Assembly: GCF_900142845.1 (NCBI RefSeq)
Contig: NZ_FSRU01000001.1
Location: forward strand, 1,984,001-2,048,000
Length of the DNA: 64,000 bases
Direction: 5' to 3'
Source of the DNA: Paraburkholderia phenazinium
Lineage (GTDB): Bacteria; Pseudomonadota; Gammaproteobacteria; Burkholderiales; Burkholderiaceae
The position numbers were made by a program, and so were the translations under genes. Positions within the stretch are counted from its first letter, which is position 1; the number at the start of each line of letters is the position of its first letter. Positions 44,631 to 54,240 of this stretch are shown in pieces. The notes beneath the pieces were generated by a model. That model was not told the DNA's origin, ran no database searches, and saw only the letters and a list, made by a program, of their open reading frames with translations.

Positions 44631-47144
44631 ATGCGCAGGAACAGTAATAGAAAGAGTCGGGCCGGTCAGGCCGCCACCGGATTTCGCAGGACGATGTTAT
44701 CCGCCGCTGTGCTGGCGATTACGTGCAACGGCGCCGCATGGGCGCAGAGCGCGGCTGCACCGGCGCAGGCAAGCGATGCCGCGGCGGCCAACGGCGCTCA
44801 GCCCGCCGCAGTCCAATCCGCAACGAGCCGGGCAGCCACGAAGCAGGCCGCCGCAACCGGTACCGTGCAGCAGGACACCGTGGTGGTGACCGGCACGCGC
44901 ACCAGTACGAAGGCGAGCCAGAGCCTGACGCCGGTGGATGTGATCAGCGGGGCCCAGTTGCAGGCCACCGGGCAAAGCAATCTGCGCGATGCGCTCGTCA
45001 AGCTGTCGTCGTCGATCACGCGGGAGACCTATGCCGGCGATACGGCGCAGTTGACCGACGCGCTGTCTCTGCACGGTCTGACGCCGGACCACGTGCTGGT
45101 GCTGGTGAACGGCAAGCGTCGCCATACCACGGCGAATATCGCGCTCGACGGCGGCCTGAACCAGGGGTCGACCGGCGTCGACATCGACATGATCCCGGTC
45201 GGGCTGATCGACCACGTCGAAATCCTGCGTGACGGTGCCTCGGCGCAGTATGGATCCGACGCCATCGCCGGAGTGATCAACATCATTCTGAAGACGAGCT
45301 CGCATGGAGGATCGCTGCAGACGAGCAACGGCCAGACCTATGCAGGCGACGGCTTCAAGAACGGCGAGTCCGCCAATATCGGCCTGAATCTCGGCGACAA
45401 GGGCTACCTCGACCTGGCGGCGGAATACGACCGCCAGAATCATACGGTGCGCACCGGCCCCGACGACTACTTCGGCACCTTCCAGCCGGGGCATGGCTAC
45501 TACAATCCGATCGAGGGCGACCCGGCCAGCACGCGTGAGTCGGTGGGCTTCAATGCGGGCTATTACCTCGGCGACGATGTCGAACTGTACGGCTTCGGCA
45601 CCTATGCGCATCGCAATGCCGAGGCTTATCAGAACTACCGTCCGCCTGCCGTGCTTCCCGAGGTCTATCCGAACGGCTTCGTGCCGACGGAGACGGTCAA
45701 CGAGAACGACTATTCGGTGACGTCCGGCATCAAAGGCCAGAACCTGTTCGGCTGGTCGTGGGATCTTAGTTCGACCTATGGCGGCGACCACGAAGGCATC
45801 GGCATGGACAATTCGGCTAACACCGGACTGTATGCCGCGCAAGGCTATACGCCGACCAGTTTTCATCTGGCCACCGTCAGCAACACGCAACTGACGAATA
45901 ACTTCGACCTGTCGCGCGCCTTCCATCTTCCGCTGTTGCCGGCGCCGGTGAACGTTTCGGTTGGGGTGGAACAGCGGCGCGAGACCTACACCGTGGGGGC
46001 GGGCGACGAGGCTTCCTATCTGGATGGCGGCTCCCAGGCGCTGCCGGGTCTCGCGCCCGTCAGCGCGAGCGACAATTCGCGCAACGTGCTGGGCACGTAC
46101 ATCGACCTGTCGACCCACCTCGCGCCGAAATGGACGGTGGATCTGGCCGGACGCTTCGAGCATTACAGCGATGTCGGCGATACGACGAACGGCAAGATCT
46201 CGACGCGTTACGACTTCACGCCGCAGATCGCCGTGCGCGGCAGTGTCAGTACCGGATTTCGCGCTCCGTCACTCGCTGAGGAGTACTACAGCAATGTCAA
46301 CGAATCGCCGGCTTCGGTCAGCGGCCTGCTGGCGGCCAACTCGGCGGCGGCAAAGTTGATCGGCGCACAGCCGCTGAAACCGGAAGAGTCGACCAACTAC
46401 AACCTCGGCCTCGTGCTGACGCCTGCCAAGGACCTGCACCTGGCGATCGACGCGTATCAGATCGACATCCGCAACCGCATCGTCGAAGGCGGCACGGCCT
46501 CGGGCGCGGCGGCGATTGCCGCCATGGAGGCTGCCGGGCTATCGGTACCGGGGTCGATCCCGGCGTCGGCGGTGTCTGCGAGCTACTTCACGAATGGTGC
46601 GAGCACGCGTACCCGTGGCATTGATCTGTCCGGTACCTGGCACACCAGTTTTGGCGGTTATGGCCAGGTGGACTGGGATCTCGGCATCAACCTGAACACC
46701 ACCTCGGTCACGCAGGTAGCCAACGGCGCCAACGGTCAGCCGGAACTCAACGCACAGCAGATTGCGTGGCTGAGCACGGCGACGCCGAAGAACAAGATCA
46801 TCATCGGCGGCAACTGGCATCTCGACAAGTGGGGCGTGAGCCTGCACGAGACGCGCTTTGGTTCGACCTCAAGCGAGGAGACCTACATCGTCGGACCCAA
46901 TGCGTTCTCGACGACGCAGTTCATCCACTTCGAGAATGCAGCGCGCTACACCACCGATCTGGAGGTCCGTTACGACGTGACGAAGCGGTTCCAGATAGCG
47001 GTGGGGGCGAACAACCTGTTCGACGTCTATCCGACCAAGCTGCCTTATGCGGCACAGCTCGAAGGTGCGCAGTACGACGCCTTTGCTTCGACGATCGGCG
47101 AGGACGGTGGTTTTTACTACTTGCGTGCACGCTATACGTTCTGA
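44631..47144 (+). CDS. TonB-dependent outer membrane receptor
   Basis: An 837-residue protein with a signal peptide cleaved near AWA-Q (38), an Ala/Gln-rich linker, a plug domain starting with VVVTGTRTS near 84 (LRDALVKLSSSITR, GLTPDHVLVLVNGKRRHTT, GASAQYGSDAIAGVINIIL) and a long beta-barrel ending in LRARYTF with the terminal Phe. ATG 44631 is preferred to GTG 44586 because GGGA lies at the right distance and the signal peptide then has normal length. It imports a scarce compound using TonB energy. Being placed in a sulfur operon, it probably takes up an organosulfur solute too large or dilute for porins. Confidence 0.93.
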   Translation: MRRNSNRKSRAGQAATGFRRTMLSAAVLAITCNGAAWAQSAAAPAQASDAAAANGAQPAAVQSATSRAATKQAAATGTVQQDTVVVTGTRTSTKASQSLTPVDVISGAQLQATGQSNLRDALVKLSSSITRETYAGDTAQLTDALSLHGLTPDHVLVLVNGKRRHTTANIALDGGLNQGSTGVDIDMIPVGLIDHVEILRDGASAQYGSDAIAGVINIILKTSSHGGSLQTSNGQTYAGDGFKNGESANIGLNLGDKGYLDLAAEYDRQNHTVRTGPDDYFGTFQPGHGYYNPIEGDPASTRESVGFNAGYYLGDDVELYGFGTYAHRNAEAYQNYRPPAVLPEVYPNGFVPTETVNENDYSVTSGIKGQNLFGWSWDLSSTYGGDHEGIGMDNSANTGLYAAQGYTPTSFHLATVSNTQLTNNFDLSRAFHLPLLPAPVNVSVGVEQRRETYTVGAGDEASYLDGGSQALPGLAPVSASDNSRNVLGTYIDLSTHLAPKWTVDLAGRFEHYSDVGDTTNGKISTRYDFTPQIAVRGSVSTGFRAPSLAEEYYSNVNESPASVSGLLAANSAAAKLIGAQPLKPEESTNYNLGLVLTPAKDLHLAIDAYQIDIRNRIVEGGTASGAAAIAAMEAAGLSVPGSIPASAVSASYFTNGASTRTRGIDLSGTWHTSFGGYGQVDWDLGINLNTTSVTQVANGANGQPELNAQQIAWLSTATPKNKIIIGGNWHLDKWGVSLHETRFGSTSSEETYIVGPNAFSTTQFIHFENAARYTTDLEVRYDVTKRFQIAVGANNLFDVYPTKLPYAAQLEGAQYDAFASTIGEDGGFYYLRARYTF

Positions 47145-47153
47145 CGATTTACT

Positions 47154-47179
47154 CATATGCATAGCAAAATTTGCTCGAA
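47154..47179 (+). promoter_or_regulatory. Shared regulatory box 9 (upstream of LLM/ABC unit)
   Basis: CATATGCATAGC at 47154 is an excellent first half; the second half (TTTGCTCGAA) keeps A16, T22 and G24 only. GATAAT at 47200-47205, 21 bp after the box, is the best -10 in the set. A small inverted repeat CGAAC-GAG-GTTCG (47176-47188) overlaps its end. The start codon is 103 bp downstream. Confidence 0.5.
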
Positions 47180-47282
47180 CGAGGTTCGTTCCTGATGGCG
47201 ATAATGGAACAAGCGGATCTCGCCCGGCAGATCTCTTCCACCTTTTTCCCACGCACCTGTCGGTGCGCTGGGAGGTATCGAT

Positions 47283-48284
47283 ATGTCCTACTCACTTTCG
47301 ATTCTCGACAAAAGTCCGATTTCCGACGGAACCAGCGCGCACGATGCGCTGCGTTTCACGGTGCGGCTCGCACAGCGTGCGGAAGCGCTGGGTTACAAAC
47401 GCTACTGGATCGCCGAGCATCATGGCGCGCCAGGGCTCGCCAGTTCCGCACCGGAGATCGTCGTGTCGCATCTGCTCGCGCGCACGTCGCGCATTCGCGT
47501 CGGCTCCGGCGGCGTGATGTTGCAGCACTACAGTCCGTTCAAGGTGGCCGAATCGTTCCGGGTGCTGGCGTCGCTGGCGCCGGGCCGCGTCGACCTTGGT
47601 GTCGGCAAGGCGCCGGGCGGCTTGCCGCTTACGACGCGTGCCTTGCAGTGGTTTCACGACAAGGCGAAGAAGCCTGATTTCGCCCACCAGCTTGCCGAAC
47701 TCGACGCGTTCCTGAAGTCCGGTGTAGCCGAAGATCATCCGCTCGCTGGCGCCGTGGCATTGCCGACGCCGCCTGAGGCACCGCAGGGCATTCTGCTGGG
47801 CGGTAGCCCTGAGAGCGCGTTGCTTGCCGCGAAGCACGGCTGGCAGTTCTGTTATGCCGGTCACTTCAATGGCGATAACGACAGCATCGAGCGCTCGATT
47901 GCTGCGTATCGCGATGCGACAGGACGCACGCCGCTGCTCGCGCTGTTCGCGTTTGCCGCGGAGTCGAAAGCGCAGGCCCAGCGTCATGTCGGTCCGCTGC
48001 GCATTTTCAAACTGCGGCTTGCAACGGGGCAGAGCGTGAACCTTCCCAGTCCCGAGGCCGCGGCGGAATTCGCGCGGCAGACCGGTGTAAGCGACTACCG
48101 GCTCGACGAATTGCACCCGCATGTCATCACCGGCACGGCGGACGAAGTGCATCAGGAACTCGACGTATTGCACGAGCGCTTCGGCATCGAGGAATTCGTG
48201 ATCGACACCCCCGTGGCGGACTACGCGCTGCGCCTCGCTTCGGTCGAGGCGCTGGCCGGTGCGGAACAGGCCGCGCGCGTCTGA
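47283..48284 (+). CDS. LLM class flavin-dependent oxidoreductase, MsnO8 family
   Basis: A 333-residue luciferase-like enzyme. The start [20 protein letters not shown], then [40 protein letters not shown] and [15 protein letters not shown] mark the MsnO8-type branch, common in Gram-positive and proteobacterial sulfur clusters. It is shorter than the NtaA-type enzymes. It is the first gene after box 9 and is followed by an NtaA-type LLM 46 bp later. It should need FMNH2 from elsewhere. The substrate is unknown. Confidence 0.9.
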   Translation: MSYSLSILDKSPISDGTSAHDALRFTVRLAQRAEALGYKRYWIAEHHGAPGLASSAPEIVVSHLLARTSRIRVGSGGVMLQHYSPFKVAESFRVLASLAPGRVDLGVGKAPGGLPLTTRALQWFHDKAKKPDFAHQLAELDAFLKSGVAEDHPLAGAVALPTPPEAPQGILLGGSPESALLAAKHGWQFCYAGHFNGDNDSIERSIAAYRDATGRTPLLALFAFAAESKAQAQRHVGPLRIFKLRLATGQSVNLPSPEAAAEFARQTGVSDYRLDELHPHVITGTADEVHQELDVLHERFGIEEFVIDTPVADYALRLASVEALAGAEQAARV

Positions 48285-48330
48285 TTGTCCCGTCTCTCAT
48301 CCCTGCTCATTTTTGTCTAACGGACCCCAC

Positions 48331-49653
48331 ATGACCCAGCGAAACCTCACTTTCGGCATCATGCTGCATGGCGCAGGCGGCCATATGAATTCCTGGAAGC
48401 ATCCCGCCGGCCCCGCCGATGCCAGCGTCAACCTCGATTTCATCACGGGTATCGCCCAGAAGGCGGAGGCCAACGGCGTGGCGTTCGCGTTCGTAGCCGA
48501 CGGCCTGTATATCAACGAGAAATCAATTCCCCACTTCCTGAACCGCTTCGAACCGATCTCGATCCTCTCGGCCCTCGCGACCGCGACTACGAAGATCGGT
48601 CTGGCGGGCACGTTGTCGACGTCGTACAGCCATCCGTTTACGGTGGCGCGGCAGTTCGCCTCGCTCGACCTCATCAGCGGCGGCCGCGCGGGATGGAACG
48701 TCGTGACGTCGCCGCTCGAGGGTTCCGCGAAAAACTATGGCGGCGAGCATCCGGATCACGAACTGCGCTACGAGATCGCCGACGAATATCTCGAAGTGGT
48801 GCAGGGCCTGTGGGACAGTTGGGACGATGGCGCTTTCGTGCGCGAGCGCGACAGTGGACGTTTCTTCGACCGCGAGAAGCTGCGTACGCTCGATCACAAG
48901 GGCCGCTTCTTCGAAGTGGCAGGGCCCATCAATATCCAGCGCTCGCCGCAGGGGCAGCCGGTGATTTTCCAGGCCGGCGCATCGGATTCCGGCATCGCGC
49001 TAGCCGGCAAGTACGCGGATGCGGTGTTCACGCATTCGCCGTCGCTCGAAGAAACGCGGGCGTTCTCGGAGAGCGTGCGGCAAAGCGCGCTCGAGCATGG
49101 GCGCGCGGCCACCGACGTGAAGATTTTCCCGGGCATCGGCCCGATCGTCGGCGCGACGCTGGAGGAAGCCGAGGCGAAGTATCGTGTGATTCGCGACCTG
49201 ATCACGGTGGACGAAGCGCTCGCGTATCTAGGCCGTTTCTTCGAACATCACGACTTCACGCAATATGCGCTTGACGAGCCGTTCCCCGATCTCGGCGAGC
49301 TGGGCAAGAACAGCTTCCGTTCGACCACCGATCGCATCAAGTCCGAAGCGCAGAAGAAGGGTTCGACGCTGCGCGAGGTCGCGCTGGAAGTAACGACGCC
49401 GAAGCCGCAATTTATCGGCACCGGCGAGCAGGTCGCGGACGAATTGATCCGCTGGTTCGACGCCGGCGCGGCCGACGGCTTTATCCTCGGTTTCCCGGTG
49501 CAGGCCGAGGGCTTCGACGATTTCGTTCGCTACGTGATTCCGGCGCTGGAGGCGCGCGGCCGCTACAGCCGCACGCTGGCCGGCGCCACGCTGCGCGATC
49601 ATCTCGGACTGCCGCGACGAGAAAGCCGCTACGCGGCCGCGGAAACGGCATGA
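48331..49653 (+). CDS. LLM class flavin-dependent oxidoreductase, NtaA/SnaA/DszA family
   Basis: A 440-residue monooxygenase with [56 protein letters not shown] and [20 protein letters not shown], and the family end [20 protein letters not shown]. This is the enzyme class that includes the Bacillus S-substituted N-acetylcysteine monooxygenases (YxeK, YtnJ). It sits between an MsnO8-type LLM and an amino-acid-type transporter, with two GNAT genes in the wider unit. It is therefore the best candidate for the C-S cleaving step. Confidence 0.92.
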   Translation: MTQRNLTFGIMLHGAGGHMNSWKHPAGPADASVNLDFITGIAQKAEANGVAFAFVADGLYINEKSIPHFLNRFEPISILSALATATTKIGLAGTLSTSYSHPFTVARQFASLDLISGGRAGWNVVTSPLEGSAKNYGGEHPDHELRYEIADEYLEVVQGLWDSWDDGAFVRERDSGRFFDREKLRTLDHKGRFFEVAGPINIQRSPQGQPVIFQAGASDSGIALAGKYADAVFTHSPSLEETRAFSESVRQSALEHGRAATDVKIFPGIGPIVGATLEEAEAKYRVIRDLITVDEALAYLGRFFEHHDFTQYALDEPFPDLGELGKNSFRSTTDRIKSEAQKKGSTLREVALEVTTPKPQFIGTGEQVADELIRWFDAGAADGFILGFPVQAEGFDDFVRYVIPALEARGRYSRTLAGATLRDHLGLPRRESRYAAAETA

Positions 49654-49684
49654 CTGACGGCGCGCAGCGCAGGAGGACGCAATC

Positions 49685-51523
49685 ATGAGCGACACCACTC
49701 AGCCGTTTGTCGGCCCTGGCCACGCGGGCCGCGTGAGCGACGATGCAGCCGGTCCGGAGTACGCACACTACCGGATCGTTCCGGCTCGACATCACGCGCG
49801 CACGGCAGGGACCGTGCTGGCGATCGCGCTGATCGTGATCGTGCTGAACTCGGTGCTGGGGAACCCGCGCTGGGGCTGGGGCGTCTTCGCGCAGTGGTTT
49901 TTCGCCGCGCCGGTGCTCGAGGGGCTCGGGCGCACGCTCGTGTTGACGGGGCTGGGCGCGCTGTTCGGCTTCGCGTTGGCCACGCCGTTGGCGCTGGCGC
50001 GCGTGTCGCGTTCGCCGCTGCTGGCCGGCTGTGCGTGGGCCTTCATCTGGCTGTTCCGCTCGATTCCGCCGATCGTGCTGCTGCTCCTGCTGAACAATCT
50101 CGGCTATCTGTACGAGACGATCTGGATCGGCGTGCCGTTTACGCATATCGCACTGCTGAGCGAATCGACCACCGATCTCATCAGTCCGTTCTTTGCGGCC
50201 GTGCTGGGCCTCACGTTAAACCACGCGGCGTTTTCGGCCGAAGCGATCCGCGGCGGGATTCTCTCCGTCGACCACGGACAGCGCGAGGCGGCCGCGGCGC
50301 TCGGTTTGCCGGGCGCCCGCCAGGTGCGCCGCATCGTGCTGCCGCAGGCGATGCGCGCGATCCTGCCCACCGCGTTCAACGACATCATTGGTCTCGCCAA
50401 AGGTACCTCGGTGGTCTACATCCTCGCGATGCCGGACCTGTTCTACACGGTGCAGATCATCTATCACCGCAACCTGGAGGTGATTCCTTTGCTGATGGTC
50501 GCGACCATCTGGTATCTGATCATCCTCACGGCCTTGTCGGCGATTCAGGTTCATATCGAACGCTACTACGCACGCGGCGCGACACGCGAGCAGGTGGCGG
50601 TGTCGCGGTTTAGCGCGCTGTTGAGGCGGTGGCGGAGCGTGCGCGCCGCGCGGCGGGAAGATGCGCTGAAAGCGGGGCCGCAAGCCGGCTCTGCGGCCGC
50701 TGAGAGTGCCGCTGCCGGTGCCGATGCCGATGCAGGCATTAGCGGCTGGGCGCAGCGGCGTGTCGGCGGCAAGGTGGGTATTCATAACGTGTCGAAGAGC
50801 TTCGGCACGCTGAAAGTTCTCGACGATATTTCGCTCGTGTTTCCGTCCGGCAGCGTCACGGTGATTCTCGGTCAGTCGGGCTCGGGCAAGTCGACGCTGC
50901 TGCGCTCGATCAACCATCTCGAACGCGTCGACGACGGTTTCATCGACATCGACGGCGAGCTGATCGGCTATCGCCGCGACGGACGCACGCTCTACGAGCT
51001 CAAGGAGAAGGATATCCTGCAGCGGCGCCGCGCCGATGTCGGGATGGTGTTCCAGAGTTTCAACCTGTTTCCGCATCTGAGCGTGCTCGACAATCTTGTC
51101 GAGGCGCCGCTGGCCTCGGGCGTGCCGCGCGCGCAGGCTCAGGCCGAAGCGCGTGCGCTGCTGGCGCGCGTGGGACTCGCCGACAAGGCCGACGCTTGGC
51201 CGCGCCAGTTGTCGGGTGGCCAGCAGCAGCGGGTGGCGATTGCGCGCGCGCTGGCGCTGAAGCCGAAGGTCCTGCTGTTCGACGAACCGACCTCGGCACT
51301 CGATCCTGAGCTGGTCAACGAGGTACTCGACGTGATTCGCCAGCTCGCGCGCTCGGGCACGACGCTGATCATTGTCACGCACGAGATCGGCTTTGCGCGG
51401 GAAGTCGCCGACACGATCGTGTTCATGGACGGCGGACGCATCGTCGAATCCGGTCCGCCGGCACGCGTGCTCGGCAATCCGGCTCAGGCGCGCACCCGCG
51501 AATTTTTGTCGAAGGTGTTGTGA
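49685..51523 (+). CDS. Amino-acid ABC transporter, permease-ATPase fusion
   Basis: A 612-residue fusion. Residues about 30-300 form a HisM/GlnP-type permease with several membrane helices (LGRTLVLTGLGALFGFALAT, the EAA-like REAAAALGLPGARQVRRIVL). A Lys/Arg then Ala/Ser-rich linker (about 310-355) joins a GlnQ-type ATPase: GQSGSGKST near 396-404, LSGGQQQR near 510, LLFDEPTSALDPE near 532. A homodimer would supply two permeases and two ATPases, so only the binding protein is needed in addition, most likely that at 43538. The ATPase domain follows the polar-amino-acid pattern closely. Confidence 0.93.
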   Translation: MSDTTQPFVGPGHAGRVSDDAAGPEYAHYRIVPARHHARTAGTVLAIALIVIVLNSVLGNPRWGWGVFAQWFFAAPVLEGLGRTLVLTGLGALFGFALATPLALARVSRSPLLAGCAWAFIWLFRSIPPIVLLLLLNNLGYLYETIWIGVPFTHIALLSESTTDLISPFFAAVLGLTLNHAAFSAEAIRGGILSVDHGQREAAAALGLPGARQVRRIVLPQAMRAILPTAFNDIIGLAKGTSVVYILAMPDLFYTVQIIYHRNLEVIPLLMVATIWYLIILTALSAIQVHIERYYARGATREQVAVSRFSALLRRWRSVRAARREDALKAGPQAGSAAAESAAAGADADAGISGWAQRRVGGKVGIHNVSKSFGTLKVLDDISLVFPSGSVTVILGQSGSGKSTLLRSINHLERVDDGFIDIDGELIGYRRDGRTLYELKEKDILQRRRADVGMVFQSFNLFPHLSVLDNLVEAPLASGVPRAQAQAEARALLARVGLADKADAWPRQLSGGQQQRVAIARALALKPKVLLFDEPTSALDPELVNEVLDVIRQLARSGTTLIIVTHEIGFAREVADTIVFMDGGRIVESGPPARVLGNPAQARTREFLSKVL

Positions 51524-51598
51524 GCGTATGCGCTACGAGAAAGGCCGCGACCAACCGGCTGCTTCGATGCTTCTCCAGAACAACCACCGAGGTAGCGT

Positions 51599-52639
51599 AT
51601 GTGTGCTGTCCGCATTGATCACCTTGCTTTCCTGACGCCGGGCAATTACCCGGACGATGCGCCGCTCGCCGGCTTTGAGCGATCGCTCGATCTGTTCGGC
51701 GTCGGCGAGGCCCTTGGTTACGACAGCGCGTGGGTGCGTCAGCGTCATCTGGAACGCGCGGTGTCCTCGTCGGCCACCTTCCTCGCCGCTGCGAGCCAGC
51801 GTACGACACGCATCGGACTCGGCGCGGCGGTGATCCAGATGGGCTACGAGAACCCGTTCCGGCTCGCCGAGGATCTTGCCACGGTGGATGTCCTGTCTAG
51901 AGGACGCCTGAATGTCGGCTTGAGCGCGGGTGCGCCGGCGCACGGCATCCTGCTCGGCGACCGTCTGTTCGACGCGAATCCCGAACTGATCGATTTCTCG
52001 CACGCGCGCATCGAACGTCTGCGCCGCAATCTCGCGGGAGAATGGCTGGGCGATGAGGACAGCTTCATCGAATCGGCGGCAGGCCGCGTGCGGCCGCGCG
52101 TGACGCCCTATGCGACGGGTCTGACCGAGCGGCTCTGGTATGGCGGCGGCTCGCGGCGCTCGATCGAATGGGCCGGTCGCAACGGCTTCAATCTGCTGAT
52201 CGGCAACATCACCACCGGTGAGGGGACGGACGATTACCGCACCGCGCAGTTAAGCCAACTTGAGTTGTTCCGCTCGCACTGGACGGAAGCCCGGGCGCCG
52301 CGGATCGCCTTGGGGCGTGTGATCGTGCCGGTCGACGGCGCCGATGCCCGCACGCGGCAGCGCTATCGCGAGTTCGCCGAGGGGCGCCACGCGCGCACGC
52401 TGACGCCGCACGGCGAGCGGCGCACGCTGTTCGTACCCGATCTCGTCGGGACGGCGGACGAGATCGTCAGCCGTCTGCTCGACGATCCGGTGGTGGCGCA
52501 GGTCCGCGAACTGCGCCTCGAACTGCCGTATGATTTGCCGTTCGAGAATTATCAGCAGATTCTCGAGGACTTCGTCACGCGCATCGCACCGGAACTGGGC
52601 TGGCGGCCCGAGGCCGCGCGCGAACCGGTCGCGGCCTAG
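51599..52639 (+). CDS. LLM class flavin-dependent oxidoreductase
   Basis: A 346-residue luciferase-like enzyme with LGYDSAWVRQRHLERAVSSS, RTTRIGLGAAVIQMGYENPF, ATVDVLSRGRLNVGLSAGAP and LWYGGGSRRSIEWAGRNGFN. It belongs to a different branch from the NtaA and SsuD types. GAGG ahead of ATG 51599 supports the start. It follows the transporter fusion by 75 bp and precedes the second GNAT gene by 28 bp, so it is part of the same unit. The substrate is unknown. Confidence 0.9.
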   Translation: MCAVRIDHLAFLTPGNYPDDAPLAGFERSLDLFGVGEALGYDSAWVRQRHLERAVSSSATFLAAASQRTTRIGLGAAVIQMGYENPFRLAEDLATVDVLSRGRLNVGLSAGAPAHGILLGDRLFDANPELIDFSHARIERLRRNLAGEWLGDEDSFIESAAGRVRPRVTPYATGLTERLWYGGGSRRSIEWAGRNGFNLLIGNITTGEGTDDYRTAQLSQLELFRSHWTEARAPRIALGRVIVPVDGADARTRQRYREFAEGRHARTLTPHGERRTLFVPDLVGTADEIVSRLLDDPVVAQVRELRLELPYDLPFENYQQILEDFVTRIAPELGWRPEAAREPVAA

Positions 52640-52667
52640 TGGTTGCCTGGTTGCGGCGCGTTTTTTG

Positions 52668-53255
52668 ATGGATCGAACGATTGACCTTATGACACACGCT
52701 ACTTCCGCTTCTGTTGTTTCGCGGCCGATTCAAACCGCGCCCGACGAGCGCTTCGTTTACGTTTCGGTGCACGACCCGTTGGCCCGGCCGCTGTTCGATG
52801 AGCTCGCCTATGAATACAGCAGTCGTTATGTAGGCCTGATCGATGCGGAGGAGATCGCCCGGGAAATGCAGCGCTATCCGGTTGAGGCGTTCGCGCCGCC
52901 GCATGGCGCCTTCGTGCTGCTGCTGCGCGACGGAGTGGCGATAGCGGGTGGGGCGTTCATGCGCCATGAGGATCCGGGCACCACCGAGTTCAAGCGCATC
53001 TGGACCAGCCGCGACCATCGCCGTCAGGGCCTGGCGCGTCGCATTCTGGCGGAGCTGGAGGCGCAGGCCGTTCGCCAGGGTTATACGCGGGTGTACCTCG
53101 GTACGGGACCCCGTCAGCCGGAGGCCATCGCGCTGTATCGGACCCATGGCTATACGTTGCTGTCGGCGCATGACTTTGGTGAGGATGAGCCGCCAGGGTA
53201 TCTGTTTGAGAAGGACCTGTCCACGGTGGCCGTAGGCGGGAGCGCTAAGGCGTAG
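52668..53255 (+). CDS. GNAT family N-acetyltransferase (paralogue of 42935)
   Basis: A 195-residue acetyltransferase from ATG 52668, or 188 residues from ATG 52689; neither start has a clear ribosome-binding site. The acetyl-CoA motif is HRRQGLARRILAELEAQAVR, followed by GYTRVYLGTGPRQPEAIALY. It is obviously related to the protein at 42935, yet differs enough to suggest another acceptor. Two GNAT genes at the two ends of one transport/monooxygenase block are unusual. It may acetylate a second class of amine substrate, for instance another S-substituted cysteine. Confidence 0.9.
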   Translation: MDRTIDLMTHATSASVVSRPIQTAPDERFVYVSVHDPLARPLFDELAYEYSSRYVGLIDAEEIAREMQRYPVEAFAPPHGAFVLLLRDGVAIAGGAFMRHEDPGTTEFKRIWTSRDHRRQGLARRILAELEAQAVRQGYTRVYLGTGPRQPEAIALYRTHGYTLLSAHDFGEDEPPGYLFEKDLSTVAVGGSAKA

Positions 53256-53291
53256 CGGCGCGCGCGCTGAGCCCACGGCCGTCGCGCCGCT
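53254..53291. terminator. Hairpin between convergent genes
   Basis: AGCGGCGCG (53254-53262) and CGCGCCGCT (53283-53291) are exact inverted copies over 9 bp with a 20-base loop, followed by two further T on the plus strand. It fills the 36-bp gap between the stop codons of the acetyltransferase and the glyoxalase-like gene, where it could serve both directions. Confidence 0.5.
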
Positions 53292-54122
53292 TTAGCTTCG
53301 TGCGGGTTTGGCGTTGTCCGTGGACAGCAGTTCGAGACCGACGCCATGCGTCAGATTGAGCGGCAGCCCGCGCGGCGGAGCACCCGCCGCGCCGTGCAAC
53401 ACCACCCCGAAGACGCCTTCGCCGTGCGACGCCAGCCGATCCTGAACCTCGGTTGCGAGCGCCGACCCGTTCGCGCTACCCGATGGACTCAGTAGCGTGA
53501 GCGTCGCATCGCCGATCGGCAAGCTTGCGAACGACACGCCGTGACCAGGCCATGCCGACCGATGCACCTGGAGCGACTCCCCCAGCAGCGCACGATACCG
53601 GCCAAGGCTGGCATCGAGATCGCGCACGGCGATGTTGAGGGCCAACACACCGCGCGCACCGTTGCGATGGCTGCGCACCTCACCCTCGGCCACGCGCAGA
53701 TGGCGTGGCGTAACGTCGCCACAGAGAAACGGCAGGTCGGGTGTCGGGGACCGGCCCAGTTGCCACGCGAGACGCGCACCGTCCGGCCGCACGCGTCCGC
53801 CGTCGATCGGCCCTTTGTATTGAAGTCCACGCTGCCGCGCGGCATCGATCACCGTCTGCACCGCTCCCGGCAGCAGCGCAAAATCGACCAGTCCGTCGCC
53901 AACCCGATAGTCCGCATCCCACCAGCGATGCTCGGGTGCGTCGCGCAGAAAGGCAATCAACTCGAAGTAGCTGCCGTCCGCGAAACCGATCAGCGCATTG
54001 TGCGTCGCGCCGTCGGCGTGCGTGCCGCCGCGCTGGACGGTGAAGCCGAGTTCGTTATAGTCGGCAATGGTCTGCTCGAGATCGCGCACGCGGATCACAA
54101 CGTGGTCAAGGGAAAGCGTCAT
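53292..54122 (-). CDS. Glyoxalase-like domain (VOC superfamily) protein
   Basis: A 276-residue protein made of two vicinal-oxygen-chelate repeats: LDHVVIRVRDLEQTIADYNE at the start, and ALNIAVRDLDASLGRYRALL near 160-180. The FADGSYFELIAFL stretch is typical of the glyoxalase-like domain family. Members bind a metal and act on small carbonyl compounds, but many are uncharacterised. ATG 54122 is chosen by homology; no good ribosome-binding site is seen. It is convergent with the acetyltransferase and divergent from dppA, and has no visible box of its own. Confidence 0.82.
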   Translation of the reverse strand: MTLSLDHVVIRVRDLEQTIADYNELGFTVQRGGTHADGATHNALIGFADGSYFELIAFLRDAPEHRWWDADYRVGDGLVDFALLPGAVQTVIDAARQRGLQYKGPIDGGRVRPDGARLAWQLGRSPTPDLPFLCGDVTPRHLRVAEGEVRSHRNGARGVLALNIAVRDLDASLGRYRALLGESLQVHRSAWPGHGVSFASLPIGDATLTLLSPSGSANGSALATEVQDRLASHGEGVFGVVLHGAAGAPPRGLPLNLTHGVGLELLSTDNAKPARS

Positions 54123-54240
54123 GGCATTGGAATAGGGAAGTTGAACGCAACGAGTATGCAAATGGCCGTCGGCGCGCGCCAATATCGATTTCTCGAATGC
54201 ATAGCGTGCACCTGGATTTCAGCGCCTTAGCTTCATCTCG

